From Dyella terrae (GTDB lineage Bacteria > Pseudomonadota > Gammaproteobacteria > Xanthomonadales > Rhodanobacteraceae), in contig NZ_CP089414.1 in NCBI RefSeq assembly GCF_022394535.1, positions 3,782,001 to 3,846,000 on the forward strand: 64,000 bases of DNA, in the 5' to 3' direction. The notes below the pieces were generated by a model that was not told where the DNA came from, did no database searches, and was given only the letters and a program-made list of their open reading frames with translations. How positions within the stretch are numbered: position 1 is the stretch's first letter; each line of letters begins with the position of its first letter. Shown here one piece after another: positions 46,780 through 56,009 of the stretch. A program made the translations under genes and the position numbers.

Positions 46780-46870
46780 TTCGCGACGTGCATCGCTGAT
46801 ATCGCTGATCGGGGACGGTTTACACAGTAGCGCCGTGGAATAATGCGAATCCCCCGAATGGAGCGTGCGA

Positions 46871-48718
46871 GTGGATAGCCACCATTTCCTGGAAACGGCG
46901 CTGGTTTTCCTGGTGGCCACGGTCATCGCGGTGCCGTTGACCAAGCGCTTCCGGTTGGGCTCCGTGCTCGGCTATCTGCTGGCGGGCATCGTGATCGGTC
47001 CGCAAGAGCTGGGGCTGATATCCGATACCTCGGGTGTGGCGACCATCTCTGAGTTCGGCGTCGTGCTGATGCTGTTCGTGATCGGCCTGGAGTTGTCGCC
47101 GCAACGCCTGTGGGTCATGCGTCGGCAAGTGTTCGGCACGGGCCTCTTGCAGGTGCTGGCGACCAGCCTGGTTATTGGTGCGGCCGCCTACTACCTGTTC
47201 GGCTTCACGGTGAACGCAGCAGCGATCGTCGGCGGTAGCCTGGCGTTGTCATCGACGGCGTTTGGTTTGCAGATCCTCGCCGAGCGCAAAGAGGCTGGCA
47301 CGGCCTATGGGCGCCAAGCCTTCGCCATCTTGCTGTTTCAGGATCTCGCCGCCATTCCGTTGATCGCCGCGGTGCCCTTGCTGGCGAGTGCATCGAGCAA
47401 GCATGGCTTCGATCCGTACGCGGTACTGCGCACCGCCGCGGGCATTGTGGCGGTGATGGTCGGCGGCCGCTATCTGTTGCGCCCGGTGTTCCGTTTCGTG
47501 GCCAGGGCGGACAGCGTGGAAGTGTCCACGGCGACCGCACTGCTGGTGGTGATGGGCACGGCGTGGCTGATGGAGCAAGTCGGCGTGTCCGCGACGCTGG
47601 GTGCCTTCCTCGCTGGCGTGCTGCTGGCGGACTCGGAGTACCGGCACGAGCTGGAATCGCATCTCGAGCCGTTCAAGGGTCTGCTGCTCGGTCTGTTCTT
47701 CATCAGCGTGGGCATGTCGATGGACCTGACCTTGCTGATCGAGCGGCCGGGGCTGATTGCTTTGCTGGTGGTGGGGCTATTGCTGCTCAAGGGCGCCTTG
47801 TTGTGGCCATTGGGTCGCATCGTTGGCGGGTTGGGCAATCGCGATGCAATGCGCCTCGCCGTGCTGCTTGCCTGTGGCGGCGAATTCGCGTTCGTCGTTC
47901 TCAAGCTTGCGCGTGAGCAGAGCCTCATTACCGACAGGCAGCATGGCCTTCAGGTACTTGCCATCACCTTGTCGATGGCGCTCACGCCGTTGATGGTGGC
48001 GGGGCTTGGGCGCGTGCTGAAGAAGTCCGAGACCAAGAAGCAAAAGCGCGAGTTCGACACCATCGTGACCGATTCGCCGCGCGTGATCATCGCCGGCTAC
48101 GGCCGCATGGGGCAGATCGTGGCGCGCATGCTGCGCGCGCAGGGCATCCCGTTCGTGGCGCTCGATCATTCGGTGGAGCAGATCGATCTGGTGCAGCGCT
48201 TCGGCAAGTGGAGCGAGCTTTTTTATGGCGACCCGGCACGTCCGGAACTGCTACGTGCGGCACAGGCGGACAAGGCCGATGTGTTTGTGCTGGCCGTGGA
48301 TGATCCGGAGGCCAGTCTGCGTACGGCGCGTGTGGTGCGGCGCATGTATCCCGGTCTGAAGATCATTGCCCGCGCACGCAATCGCCAGCACGTGTGGCGT
48401 CTGATGGATCTCGGTGTGGAAATGCCGGTGCGCGAGACGCTGTACTCCAGCCTCAAGATGACACGCCAGACGCTGGAAGCGCTGGGCATATCACCGGAAA
48501 CGGCGGCCGATCAGGTCGAGCGCTTCCGCCGCCAGGACGCCGAACTGCTCAAGCGCCAATACCTGGTTTACGACGACGATGCGCGCATCGTGCAGACCAC
48601 CCGCGATGCGCTGACCGACCTGGAGCAGTTGTTCCAGGCCGATGCCTCACCCGAGGCCAAGCGCGAGCGTGAAGAGCCCACGGACGCGAAGCCCAACGAC
48701 GAAGACGTAACGCGCTGA
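46871..48718 (+). CDS. CPA2-family cation:proton antiporter with TrkA-N domain (Kef-like)
   Basis: This 615-residue protein has about 12 transmembrane helices in the antiporter part (LGSVLGYLLAGIVIGP, GVVLMLFVIGLELSP, SSTAFGLQILAE, LGAFLAGVLLADSEYRHELE), then a cytoplasmic RCK/TrkA-N domain with RVIIAGYGRMGQIVARML and a C-terminal tail rich in charged residues. It resembles KefB/KefC potassium efflux systems, which are gated by glutathione adducts. The GTG at 46871 is preferred, with a GGAG 7 nt upstream; a second GTG lies 6 bp earlier. No KefF/G quinone reductase gene is adjacent. Confidence 0.88.
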   Translation: MDSHHFLETALVFLVATVIAVPLTKRFRLGSVLGYLLAGIVIGPQELGLISDTSGVATISEFGVVLMLFVIGLELSPQRLWVMRRQVFGTGLLQVLATSLVIGAAAYYLFGFTVNAAAIVGGSLALSSTAFGLQILAERKEAGTAYGRQAFAILLFQDLAAIPLIAAVPLLASASSKHGFDPYAVLRTAAGIVAVMVGGRYLLRPVFRFVARADSVEVSTATALLVVMGTAWLMEQVGVSATLGAFLAGVLLADSEYRHELESHLEPFKGLLLGLFFISVGMSMDLTLLIERPGLIALLVVGLLLLKGALLWPLGRIVGGLGNRDAMRLAVLLACGGEFAFVVLKLAREQSLITDRQHGLQVLAITLSMALTPLMVAGLGRVLKKSETKKQKREFDTIVTDSPRVIIAGYGRMGQIVARMLRAQGIPFVALDHSVEQIDLVQRFGKWSELFYGDPARPELLRAAQADKADVFVLAVDDPEASLRTARVVRRMYPGLKIIARARNRQHVWRLMDLGVEMPVRETLYSSLKMTRQTLEALGISPETAADQVERFRRQDAELLKRQYLVYDDDARIVQTTRDALTDLEQLFQADASPEAKREREEPTDAKPNDEDVTR

Positions 48719-48905
48719 GTTCTTGCGGGTACCCGGTGAGCGCGATTTCCTGCGCCCCGGAACGGCATAGGCGGCGTGGCAACTTACGTTCATCCGCAAC
48801 TCATTTCGCCGCGAATGAGGAAAGATGGCGCCGCCAGAGGGTCGTGCCGCCGGGGGGGCGGGCCACCTGACGGATCGGGTTTTCCCGACGTCTATTCGAC
48901 TTTGC

Positions 48906-50003
48906 ATGAGCCAGCGCGCGGTACGCCATCCCGTCGTTATCCGTTTTGGACGATTGGGCGACACCATCTTGTTGCAACCGCTGTTGCACAAGCTCAGGCA
49001 TCGCTATGGCGGTGCCTGCCGCCTGGTGTCGCTGGGCGACTGTTCGCGCGTGCTGTACGAGGGCAACGAAGACGTTGCCGAAGTGCGCCATTTCGATAGC
49101 CAGTACGGCGCCCTGTGGCTCAATCCGCAGCGCCTGCGTACGGCGCTGTCGCTGCGCGAGCTACGTGAGTCGCCGTTCTACATTTGCGAACCTGATGTGC
49201 GCACGCGCACCAAGGTGCGCCCCATGCTGGCGCTGGCGGGCATTCCGGCCGAGCACTGCGTGTTTATCGAAGACACGCCGCTGTACGAGGCCGAACACTG
49301 GGTGGATTGGTTGATGCGTTTCGCCGACGAAACGCCGCTGGCGTTCCGCGATGCGCTCTGTCCGGACCGCGCATGGCCTTGCGCGCCGCACCTGGAGCCG
49401 ACCGCTGCGGAGTTGGACGAGGCAGGGCAATGGCTTGCCCATCACGATATGTATGGGCGCCCGCTGGTGCTGCTGCAGCCGTCGAACAAGCGCACCATGC
49501 GCTGGAATGGCGTGCGCAAGCGCGAGGACGACGACAAGTCTTGGCCGGTGGAGCGTTGGGCCGCACTTTGCACGGCGATCCTCGACCATATGCCTGAGGC
49601 GCGCGTGGTGCTGTGCGGCTCGGCGGCGGAGGCGGCTTATCTCGCCACCATCGGCAAGGCGGCGGGGCACGCCAACGTCATCACGCCGCGCGAGGGCCTG
49701 CCCTTGGGCCAGTTGCGTGCGCTGCTGCATATTGCCCACAGCATGGTGTCGGTCGACACGGGGCCTGCGCATTTGGCGGCCGCCGTGGGTTGTCCGTTGG
49801 TCGTGCTGTTCGGCAATCGCTGGCCGTCGATGTGGACGCCGCGCAGCGCTACCGGCAGCGCGGTGCATGCCATCGGCGGCCTGCCGGACGTGCCGCGTAT
49901 CGATCACATCGGGCTGGATGAAGTGGCGCAGGCGTGGCGCCAGTTGCCGCCCCGTCCCGCTCCCATGGCTCGTCGCCCACTGCAGCAAGCGCTGAGGGCT
50001 TAG
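48906..50003 (+). CDS. Glycosyltransferase family 9 (heptosyltransferase-like)
   Basis: This 365-residue protein has the N-terminal GT9 block VIRFGRLGDTILLQPLLH and the C-terminal nucleotide-sugar site HSMVSVDTGPAHLAAAVGCPLVVLF. The family joins heptoses to lipopolysaccharide core. The start at 48906 puts the first conserved segment near residue 10. No other LPS gene is adjacent. A second GT9 gene is at 62744, near the right end. Confidence 0.85.
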   Translation: MSQRAVRHPVVIRFGRLGDTILLQPLLHKLRHRYGGACRLVSLGDCSRVLYEGNEDVAEVRHFDSQYGALWLNPQRLRTALSLRELRESPFYICEPDVRTRTKVRPMLALAGIPAEHCVFIEDTPLYEAEHWVDWLMRFADETPLAFRDALCPDRAWPCAPHLEPTAAELDEAGQWLAHHDMYGRPLVLLQPSNKRTMRWNGVRKREDDDKSWPVERWAALCTAILDHMPEARVVLCGSAAEAAYLATIGKAAGHANVITPREGLPLGQLRALLHIAHSMVSVDTGPAHLAAAVGCPLVVLFGNRWPSMWTPRSATGSAVHAIGGLPDVPRIDHIGLDEVAQAWRQLPPRPAPMARRPLQQALRA

Positions 50004-50032
50004 AGCCCGCTCAAATCTCCATTCTTGCCACT

Positions 50033-50160
50033 CGTCATTCCGGCGCAGGCCGGAATCCAGTGGCCTCGTCGCTCTGCTTTCGCGGAAGAGCTAACTGCGT
50101 TGACGCCTGGCGATAGCTGGCTGCTTTCGCTCCTGGATTCCGGCCTGCGCCGGAATGACG
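50033..50160. repeat. Inverted pair of REP-like elements (BIME-like)
   Basis: CGTCATTCCGGCGCAGGCCG (50033-50052), continuing into GAATCCAG, is repeated as its reverse complement at 50133-50160, with about 73 bp between. Each half contains its own hairpin (ATTCCGGC/GCCGGAAT). The arrangement resembles BIME pairs of repetitive extragenic palindromes. It sits between convergent genes (GT9 and ankyrin). Confidence 0.75.
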
Positions 50161-50249
50161 GTGAGGAAACCGAGAGCTCACGCGAGATCTTGAATGGACT
50201 CTTGCAGCCCGCGGACAACGGCGGGCTGCACTTACGGTGCCCGTTCGCT

Positions 50250-53200
50250 TCAGTCCGAGGGCTGAGCGGGCTGTCGCAACATCTGCCGTACGCTGGGAAT
50301 GCTTCCCGTGCTTCGCGCGGCTAGTTCGTGGGCGATGTCGATGTAGCCGATCGCGCGTGCCACATCTGCGGCGGTGCGTCCGAAGGCATCTTCGGCTTGG
50401 CGATCCGCGCCGCGTGCCAGCAGCACGCGAGCCGGTGCGAGCAGCGCGTGCATCGCGCACGCATGCAATGCGGTCACGCCGCGCTGGTCGGCGTGTTCGA
50501 GCACGGCGCCGGCATCCAGCAGCACCGGCACCAGCGCACCGATGTGGGTGGGATCGCATTCACTGCCGGGGCGCAGGTGCGCACCCAGCAGCAGCAGCAG
50601 CGGTGTCTTGCCTTCCTTGTCGGCGAGGCTGACGTTGGCGTCGCGCTTGAGCAGGGCGTCGAACAGGCGTCGTGCACGCAGGCTGTCGTTGTGATCGAAG
50701 CCGTACTGCGCGGCGGCATGCAGCGCACCGTGTCCGCGCGCGTCGACCGCATTCACATCGGCACCGCCGTCGAGTAGTTGCTCGGCGATTTCGGGATAAC
50801 CCATGGCGGCGGCGATCATCAGTGCGGTGGCGTCGCCGGGCAGGCGCTGGTCAATAGCGGCGTTGTTCTGCAGCAACAGGGCGACGAGCGTTTCGCGGCG
50901 TGCGCTGACGGCGGCGGCCAGTGGCGTCATGCCATTGGTGGCGGCGAGCGCGGCATCGGCGCCCTTGTCCAGCAACAGCGCAGCGACCTCGCGCTGGCCC
51001 GCACCGCAGGCATGCAGCAGTGCGGTGGCGCCCTGGCGATCCTGCGTGTCGACGGCAAAGCCGAGCTCCAACATGCGTTCCACCGCGGCGAGCGCGCCGG
51101 TTTTGGCGGCAGACGGCAAGTCTTCGGCGCGCAGCGGACGCGCGGGCCGTGCCCAGTCGCCCCAATTCAGCCAGCGCTCGACGGCTTCATGTTCCAGCGA
51201 GAGGCCGAGCGGCGTCTCGCCATTGACGTCAATGGCTTCCGGGTCAGCGCCATGCGCAACCAGTGAACGCACCAACGGCAGTGCGCGTTCGCCATGTTCC
51301 AGGGCGGCGAACAACGGCGTGCGGCCGCTGATGTCGCGCGTGTTCGGGTCGCAGCCGCGAGTCAGTAGCGCTTGCAGCAGTGTTGCGTGGCCGTACGTGG
51401 CGGCCAGGTGTACCGGGGTGCGCTCGCGTGCATCGGCGCCGAACGGGTCGGCACCGCGATCGAGCATCACCAGCGGCAGCGCTGCACCTTGTGCGCTGTC
51501 TTCCAGCTTCAGCAAGGCCTGCGCCAGAAGACCGGTGCCGGCCGGCGTTGCGCCGGCGTGCAGCAGGTCATCGACGGCTTCGGTGGCAGCCGGCAGTAGC
51601 TGCAGCAGGGCGTCGAACAGGCGGCGACCCAGCGGCGGCAGGGAAGGCTCCACGCCTTCTACGGTTTCCGCGTCGTCGACCAACTGGGGCTGCAGTCGCG
51701 CTTCGGGATCGAGCGCGTGGTCCAGCAGCCAGCGGCGACCGGCACTTTGTCCCGGTCCGGCCAGATCCAGGTATAGCTGGGCCAGATGCGATTGCGGCCA
51801 GTCGCGCACACGATGGGTAAAGGTGGACACCACAGCCCAATGGCCGAAGCGCAGCGCATCGAGCAGATGGGCGGGCGTGTCCGCGCCTTCGGGCATGGCA
51901 TCCATGCTGAGGCTGGCGGGCAGCGGGGTTTCCGGATCGAGCAGGGCGACCAGATCCCAGCGACCAGCGGCGGCAGCGTAGTCGAGCGCGCTGCGGCCAT
52001 TGCTGCCGGGGGTCTTGGGCTCTGCGCCGAGCGAGAGCAGGGCGCGCACGACTTCCGCATGGGCCTGCGGCGACTGGCAGGCCAGGGTGAGCGCATCGCG
52101 GCCATGGCTGTCGCGCGCACGGGCATCCGGTTGTGCTTCGGCCAGCAGCTTTACGATGCCGACGGCACCGGCGCGAGCGGCTTCCATCAGTGCTGTGCTG
52201 CCGTGGCGATCGGTGAGATTCACGTCTGCACCGGCCGCACGCAGCGCGCGGGCAATCTGTTCATGGCCTTCGGCCGCGGCGGCCATCAGCGCGCTACGGT
52301 GGCGTGCATCCACGGCGTTGATAGCGGCGCGATGCTTGAGCAACAACTTCACGCCTTCCACGTCGTCGTCCGGCACGCCGGCGGCGGCGACCAGGGCGGG
52401 TTCGCCATCGGCAGGCGTGGGTTTGGCGCTGCGCTCAAGCAGGAACTTGGCCACCGACCAGTTGGCCGCGCGGCAGGCAACCGCCAATGGGCTCAGGCCG
52501 GTCTTGTTGAGCGCGTTGATCGATGCACCTGCATCAAGCAGCATCGCCGCCACGATGGGTTCACCACTGAGCACCGCGCCGTGCAGCGGGGTATTGCCCT
52601 CGGCATCGGTGGCGAGGGCGCTGGCGCCGTTAGCCAACAGGGTCATCACCGCTTCGGCGCGGCCGTGCCAGCTGTCGCGGGTGGCGGCGAGTAGCGGCGA
52701 GAGACCACCGCTGGCGCGATTCACGTCCGCGCCCTTGGCGATCAGCGCGCGTAGCAGGCGCGTGTCGGGCAGTAGGGCAGCGAGCATCAGCACCGGGCGT
52801 TGGTCGCGGTCACCTTGCACAGGCGAGGTGTTCGGATCGGCGCCGGCTTCTACCAGCGCGAGCGCGCGCTCGATGTCGCCATCGCGCGTGGCTGCCAGCA
52901 GGGCGTGTGCTTGCTCAGGCGTGCCGGCGGTGCGCTCCTGTTCGCTGAGCTGGGGCGCCGGCTTGGGTGCGGGGGCCGGTGCAGGCGCATCGACCAGACC
53001 GCTGGCGGGCTGCCGCAGTGGGCGGCGGCTCTCACACAACAGCGCACGCAGTGTGCGGTTAGCGATGATCAGACAGCCCAGTGGCATCAGCACCACGCCG
53101 TAGAGCACCAAGGCCGCCGTGCGCAGTTCGGAAGGCAGCACGCCATAGAGGCCAGTCAGTGCAATGGCGACGAAGGCCAGCACCAGCAGCGACAGCGCGG

Positions 53201-53717
53201 CGGGCAGAAAGTGAGTGAAGAAGCGCTCTTCGCGCGACAGGTGGCGTCCGAACGCGAGGCTGCGTGCGGTGGCGGTGAAGATCCACGAGCCATCACTCTG
53301 CGCCGGATAGGCGTCATCCCACACGTAAACCAGGCCGAAGGCCGGCCATACGCGCCACAACGCGCCCAGCGCGATCACCAGCGCACCAGCCAGCAGCAGC
53401 GCCGCGCTTAGGCTGGGCGACTGGTTGAGCTTGAGCATCGGCCACGCCACCAGCAGGAACACCAGCACCACGTAACCGGTGAACATCACCAGATGGGCAG
53501 CACCTCGCCGCAGCACGGTGCGGCCAAAACGCGGTTCCGGATCAAAGCCGATCGCATGGCACACCGCCGCCATGGTCAGCGCATTGGCGGCCAGCAGCGG
53601 TATCAGCGCGAGCGGATGGGCGCCCAGCGCCGCGATGGCGGTGACGACCAGTCCGGGAATGAACCAGGCAAGGGCTTGTAGAAACGGAGGCGAGCGACGC
53701 GTTTTTGAATAGGCCAT
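50250..53717 (-). CDS. Membrane-anchored ankyrin-repeat protein (1155 residues)
   Basis: This protein has an N-terminal half-dozen of hydrophobic helices (about residues 10-220), then a proline/alanine linker (APAPAPKPAPQ) and about 25 ankyrin-type repeats of 33 residues. Examples of repeats are NTPLHGAVLSGEPIVAAMLLDAG, RSALMAAAAEGHEQIARALR and ATALMIAAAMGYPEIAEQLL. An unconserved middle (about 620-730) interrupts them. The protein could act as a scaffold at the inner membrane. Long ankyrin proteins of this form are conserved in Xanthomonadaceae, and their function is unknown. No partner gene is evident. Confidence 0.85.
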   Translation of the reverse strand: MAYSKTRRSPPFLQALAWFIPGLVVTAIAALGAHPLALIPLLAANALTMAAVCHAIGFDPEPRFGRTVLRRGAAHLVMFTGYVVLVFLLVAWPMLKLNQSPSLSAALLLAGALVIALGALWRVWPAFGLVYVWDDAYPAQSDGSWIFTATARSLAFGRHLSREERFFTHFLPAALSLLVLAFVAIALTGLYGVLPSELRTAALVLYGVVLMPLGCLIIANRTLRALLCESRRPLRQPASGLVDAPAPAPAPKPAPQLSEQERTAGTPEQAHALLAATRDGDIERALALVEAGADPNTSPVQGDRDQRPVLMLAALLPDTRLLRALIAKGADVNRASGGLSPLLAATRDSWHGRAEAVMTLLANGASALATDAEGNTPLHGAVLSGEPIVAAMLLDAGASINALNKTGLSPLAVACRAANWSVAKFLLERSAKPTPADGEPALVAAAGVPDDDVEGVKLLLKHRAAINAVDARHRSALMAAAAEGHEQIARALRAAGADVNLTDRHGSTALMEAARAGAVGIVKLLAEAQPDARARDSHGRDALTLACQSPQAHAEVVRALLSLGAEPKTPGSNGRSALDYAAAAGRWDLVALLDPETPLPASLSMDAMPEGADTPAHLLDALRFGHWAVVSTFTHRVRDWPQSHLAQLYLDLAGPGQSAGRRWLLDHALDPEARLQPQLVDDAETVEGVEPSLPPLGRRLFDALLQLLPAATEAVDDLLHAGATPAGTGLLAQALLKLEDSAQGAALPLVMLDRGADPFGADARERTPVHLAATYGHATLLQALLTRGCDPNTRDISGRTPLFAALEHGERALPLVRSLVAHGADPEAIDVNGETPLGLSLEHEAVERWLNWGDWARPARPLRAEDLPSAAKTGALAAVERMLELGFAVDTQDRQGATALLHACGAGQREVAALLLDKGADAALAATNGMTPLAAAVSARRETLVALLLQNNAAIDQRLPGDATALMIAAAMGYPEIAEQLLDGGADVNAVDARGHGALHAAAQYGFDHNDSLRARRLFDALLKRDANVSLADKEGKTPLLLLLGAHLRPGSECDPTHIGALVPVLLDAGAVLEHADQRGVTALHACAMHALLAPARVLLARGADRQAEDAFGRTAADVARAIGYIDIAHELAARSTGSIPSVRQMLRQPAQPSD

Positions 53718-53802
53718 GGGCGCGGAGTATAGGAATCGTGACAGTGCCAGACGGTAATCCCGTGTTAACGGCGCCAGATGCGATCAACTTCAGTGATCGT
53801 GT

Positions 53803-54099
53803 TCAGTGATCGCGCTGCGGATCGTGCGGCGCACTCTTGTAAGCGAGATGGTTGGCCGTCGCCAGCGTTTCGTTGGGTGGTAGCTGCAGATGCCAGCCCT
53901 GCTCCTGGATGTGCTGGAGCACTTCCCTGGCATCCTGCTGGGGCAGCTTGCGCTCGCCGGACAGTTCAACCTCAAGCACAAAGCGCAGATCGCCGAGCAT
54001 CAGGGACAGCGACTCGGGGATGCATTCGAAGTCGTCGCGGCGACCAAGCCATAAATAGGTATCGGGCTTGCGCTGGCTGGCGTAGACAAAACAGTGCAT
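53803..54099 (-). CDS. YcgL-domain protein
   Basis: This 98-residue protein has a YcgL domain (MHCFVYASQRKPDTYLWL, FVLEVELSGERKL, LQHIQEQGWHLQLPP). The role of YcgL is unknown. The start at 54099 is the family start (MHC...). The gene precedes the ankyrin gene on the same strand with an 85-bp gap. Confidence 0.9.
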   Translation of the reverse strand: MHCFVYASQRKPDTYLWLGRRDDFECIPESLSLMLGDLRFVLEVELSGERKLPQQDAREVLQHIQEQGWHLQLPPNETLATANHLAYKSAPHDPQRDH

Positions 54100-54446
54100 G
54101 GCGGCACCCGTCGGCAATAGATGAAGAGGGGCGCACCCGCAGGCGCGGTCTGTAAGCCTAACAGCCCCGTCTAGCCACGTCCCCTCCTTTCACTGTTACA
54201 TCCAGTTTCCACCATACGTTTGCGTTTGCGAGACGGGGGATGGCGGCATCTTCGTTAATCGCCCACGAACGGTGGATATGAAGCGCCAATTCGTCGGGAA
54301 CTTTGCTGCGACCGCACTTGCAAGCCCTGCGATGAGCCGGCAAAGTTCCGGCCAGGGGTCTCAAACGCGCGTATGAAAATCAGGCGACGACGTCAAGCCC
54401 CCGCTACTACCCGAAGCCAGATCAACGATAAGCAGGAGCATTGCTG
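54100..54446. other. Intergenic region before the FadL-like gene
   Basis: This 347-bp divergent gap between ycgL and the fadL-like gene should hold both promoters and has a GC content lower than its surroundings in the middle. A 68-codon minus-strand frame (54158-54364) has no support. No operator was recognised. Confidence 0.5.
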
Positions 54447-55886
54447 ATGCAGATGTCATTCCGTCAACTTTCACGTGCGGGCCGTCCGCTTACGCTCGCT
54501 GCGCTGAGCCTGGCGATCCTTGGGTCGCTTGCTGCGCCGCCGCGCGCCCACGCCAGTGCGTTCCAGCTGCACGAAGACAGCGCCGCCGCCATGGGCCGCG
54601 CCTACGCCGGTTCCGCTACCGCGGGTGGCGACGCCTCGGTCGTGGCCAACAACCCGGCTGCGATGAGCGACCTGAAGGGCACCTACTTCCAGGCCGACGT
54701 TACCGCCATCAACTTTGGCACCTCTTTCAGTGGCACCGCGCACGACGCGCTGGGCCGCCCGATCAACGGCAACGGTGGCGGCGATGCCGGCACCACCATG
54801 CCGGTCCCGGCTTTCTTCTTCGCCACCCAGCTTGGCGACAAGTGGCACGTGGGTGCGGCCTTTACGGTGCCGTTCGGCTTCCAGACCGAGTACGACAACA
54901 ACTGGATCGGCCGCTACAACGCCATCAAGTCGAAGTTCGAATCGCTCGACGGTACCCTGTCGGTGTCCTATGACGTGAGCGACAACTTCGCCATCGGCGT
55001 GAGCGGCATCGCGCAGAAGACCTCGGCAGAGCTGACCTCGGCCATCAACTACAACGCCGTTGGCCTGGGCCTGGTGAATCAGGCAGTGCAGGGCGGCGCG
55101 ATTCCGCCGGCCACCGGTGCTGCGCTTGCTCAGCAGGTCAACACCATCGTGCCGCCGGGTTCGGACGGCATCGCCCGCATCAAGGGTGACGATTGGGCCT
55201 ACGGCTACCAGATCGGCATGCTGTGGAAGATCACGCCGAACGACAAGTTCGCGCTCGACTACCGCTCCAAGATTTCGCATCGCCTGGAAGGCACCGCCAA
55301 TTTCACCGTGCCCTCCAACGTGCAGGCACTGCTGAGCAACCCGACCGTGGCAGCTCTGCTGGCCGGTGCGGGCGGCACGCCGTTCACCCACACCGAAGGC
55401 ACCGCGCCGTTCACCACGCCGGCCGTGGCGACCGCCAGCTATTGGCACCAGGAAGAGAAGTTCGGCCTGGGCGCCGACGTGGCCTGGACCAAGTGGGATT
55501 CCTTCAAGGACCTCAACGTGTACTACGCCAACCCGGCGCAGCCCACCACGTCTGAAGCGTTCAACTGGAAGAACAGCTGGTACATCGCGATCGGTGGCGA
55601 GTATTACGCCAACGACAAGCTGACCCTGCGCGCCGGCCTCGCCCTCGACACCACGCCGACCCAGACGTCCACCCGCGATCCGCGCGTGCCCGATGGTACC
55701 CGTCAGCTGGTGTCCTTCGGCGCTGGCTACAAGATCAACGAGAAGTTCGTGATCAACGCGTCGTATGCGCATATCTTCGTCAACAGCGCGCGCATCAATG
55801 CCGCCAGCTCCACCGGCGACGTGATCACCGGCAGCTCGGACGACTACGGCAACCTGCTCAGCCTGTCGGCTCAGTACAAGTTCTAA
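54447..55886 (+). CDS. FadL-family outer-membrane transport protein
   Basis: This 479-residue porin-like protein has a signal peptide (to about residue 37, ending AHA), then the FadL N-terminal hatch motif SAFQLHEDSAAAMGRAYAG and NNPAAMSDLKG, and a 14-strand barrel ending with LSLSAQYKF. It moves long-chain fatty acids or other hydrophobic compounds across the outer membrane. ATG 54447 is set by AGGAG 8 nt upstream. A strong rho-independent terminator follows directly. Confidence 0.92.
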   Translation: MQMSFRQLSRAGRPLTLAALSLAILGSLAAPPRAHASAFQLHEDSAAAMGRAYAGSATAGGDASVVANNPAAMSDLKGTYFQADVTAINFGTSFSGTAHDALGRPINGNGGGDAGTTMPVPAFFFATQLGDKWHVGAAFTVPFGFQTEYDNNWIGRYNAIKSKFESLDGTLSVSYDVSDNFAIGVSGIAQKTSAELTSAINYNAVGLGLVNQAVQGGAIPPATGAALAQQVNTIVPPGSDGIARIKGDDWAYGYQIGMLWKITPNDKFALDYRSKISHRLEGTANFTVPSNVQALLSNPTVAALLAGAGGTPFTHTEGTAPFTTPAVATASYWHQEEKFGLGADVAWTKWDSFKDLNVYYANPAQPTTSEAFNWKNSWYIAIGGEYYANDKLTLRAGLALDTTPTQTSTRDPRVPDGTRQLVSFGAGYKINEKFVINASYAHIFVNSARINAASSTGDVITGSSDDYGNLLSLSAQYKF

Positions 55887-55920
55887 TCGCGGACTCTCGC
55901 GAAACGAACCGATACAAAAA

Positions 55921-55951
55921 AACCTCCCCGCGTGAGCGGGGAGGTTTTTTT
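55921..55951 (+). terminator. Rho-independent terminator after the FadL-like gene
   Basis: AACCTCCCCGC (55921-55931) pairs with GCGGGGAGGTT (55936-55946) around a GTGA loop, followed by a run of T. A-runs upstream make it usable from both sides, and it separates this gene from the convergent ALDH gene. Confidence 0.95.
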
Positions 55952-56009
55952 ATGGGTTAGTTCCGTGGGGCGATGACAGCGCTCTTTGAGAGGGCGAGTC
56001 GGGCCGTGC

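Noticed and set aside
54158..54364. 68-codon minus-strand frame before the FadL-like gene
   Set aside because: No RBS, no signal or domain; it lies in what should be a promoter region.
54471..55772. Long 433-codon minus-strand frame inside the FadL-like gene
   Set aside because: It is the antisense of a clear FadL protein with signal peptide, hatch motif and terminator; its translation is Arg/Val/Gly-rich with no fold pattern.
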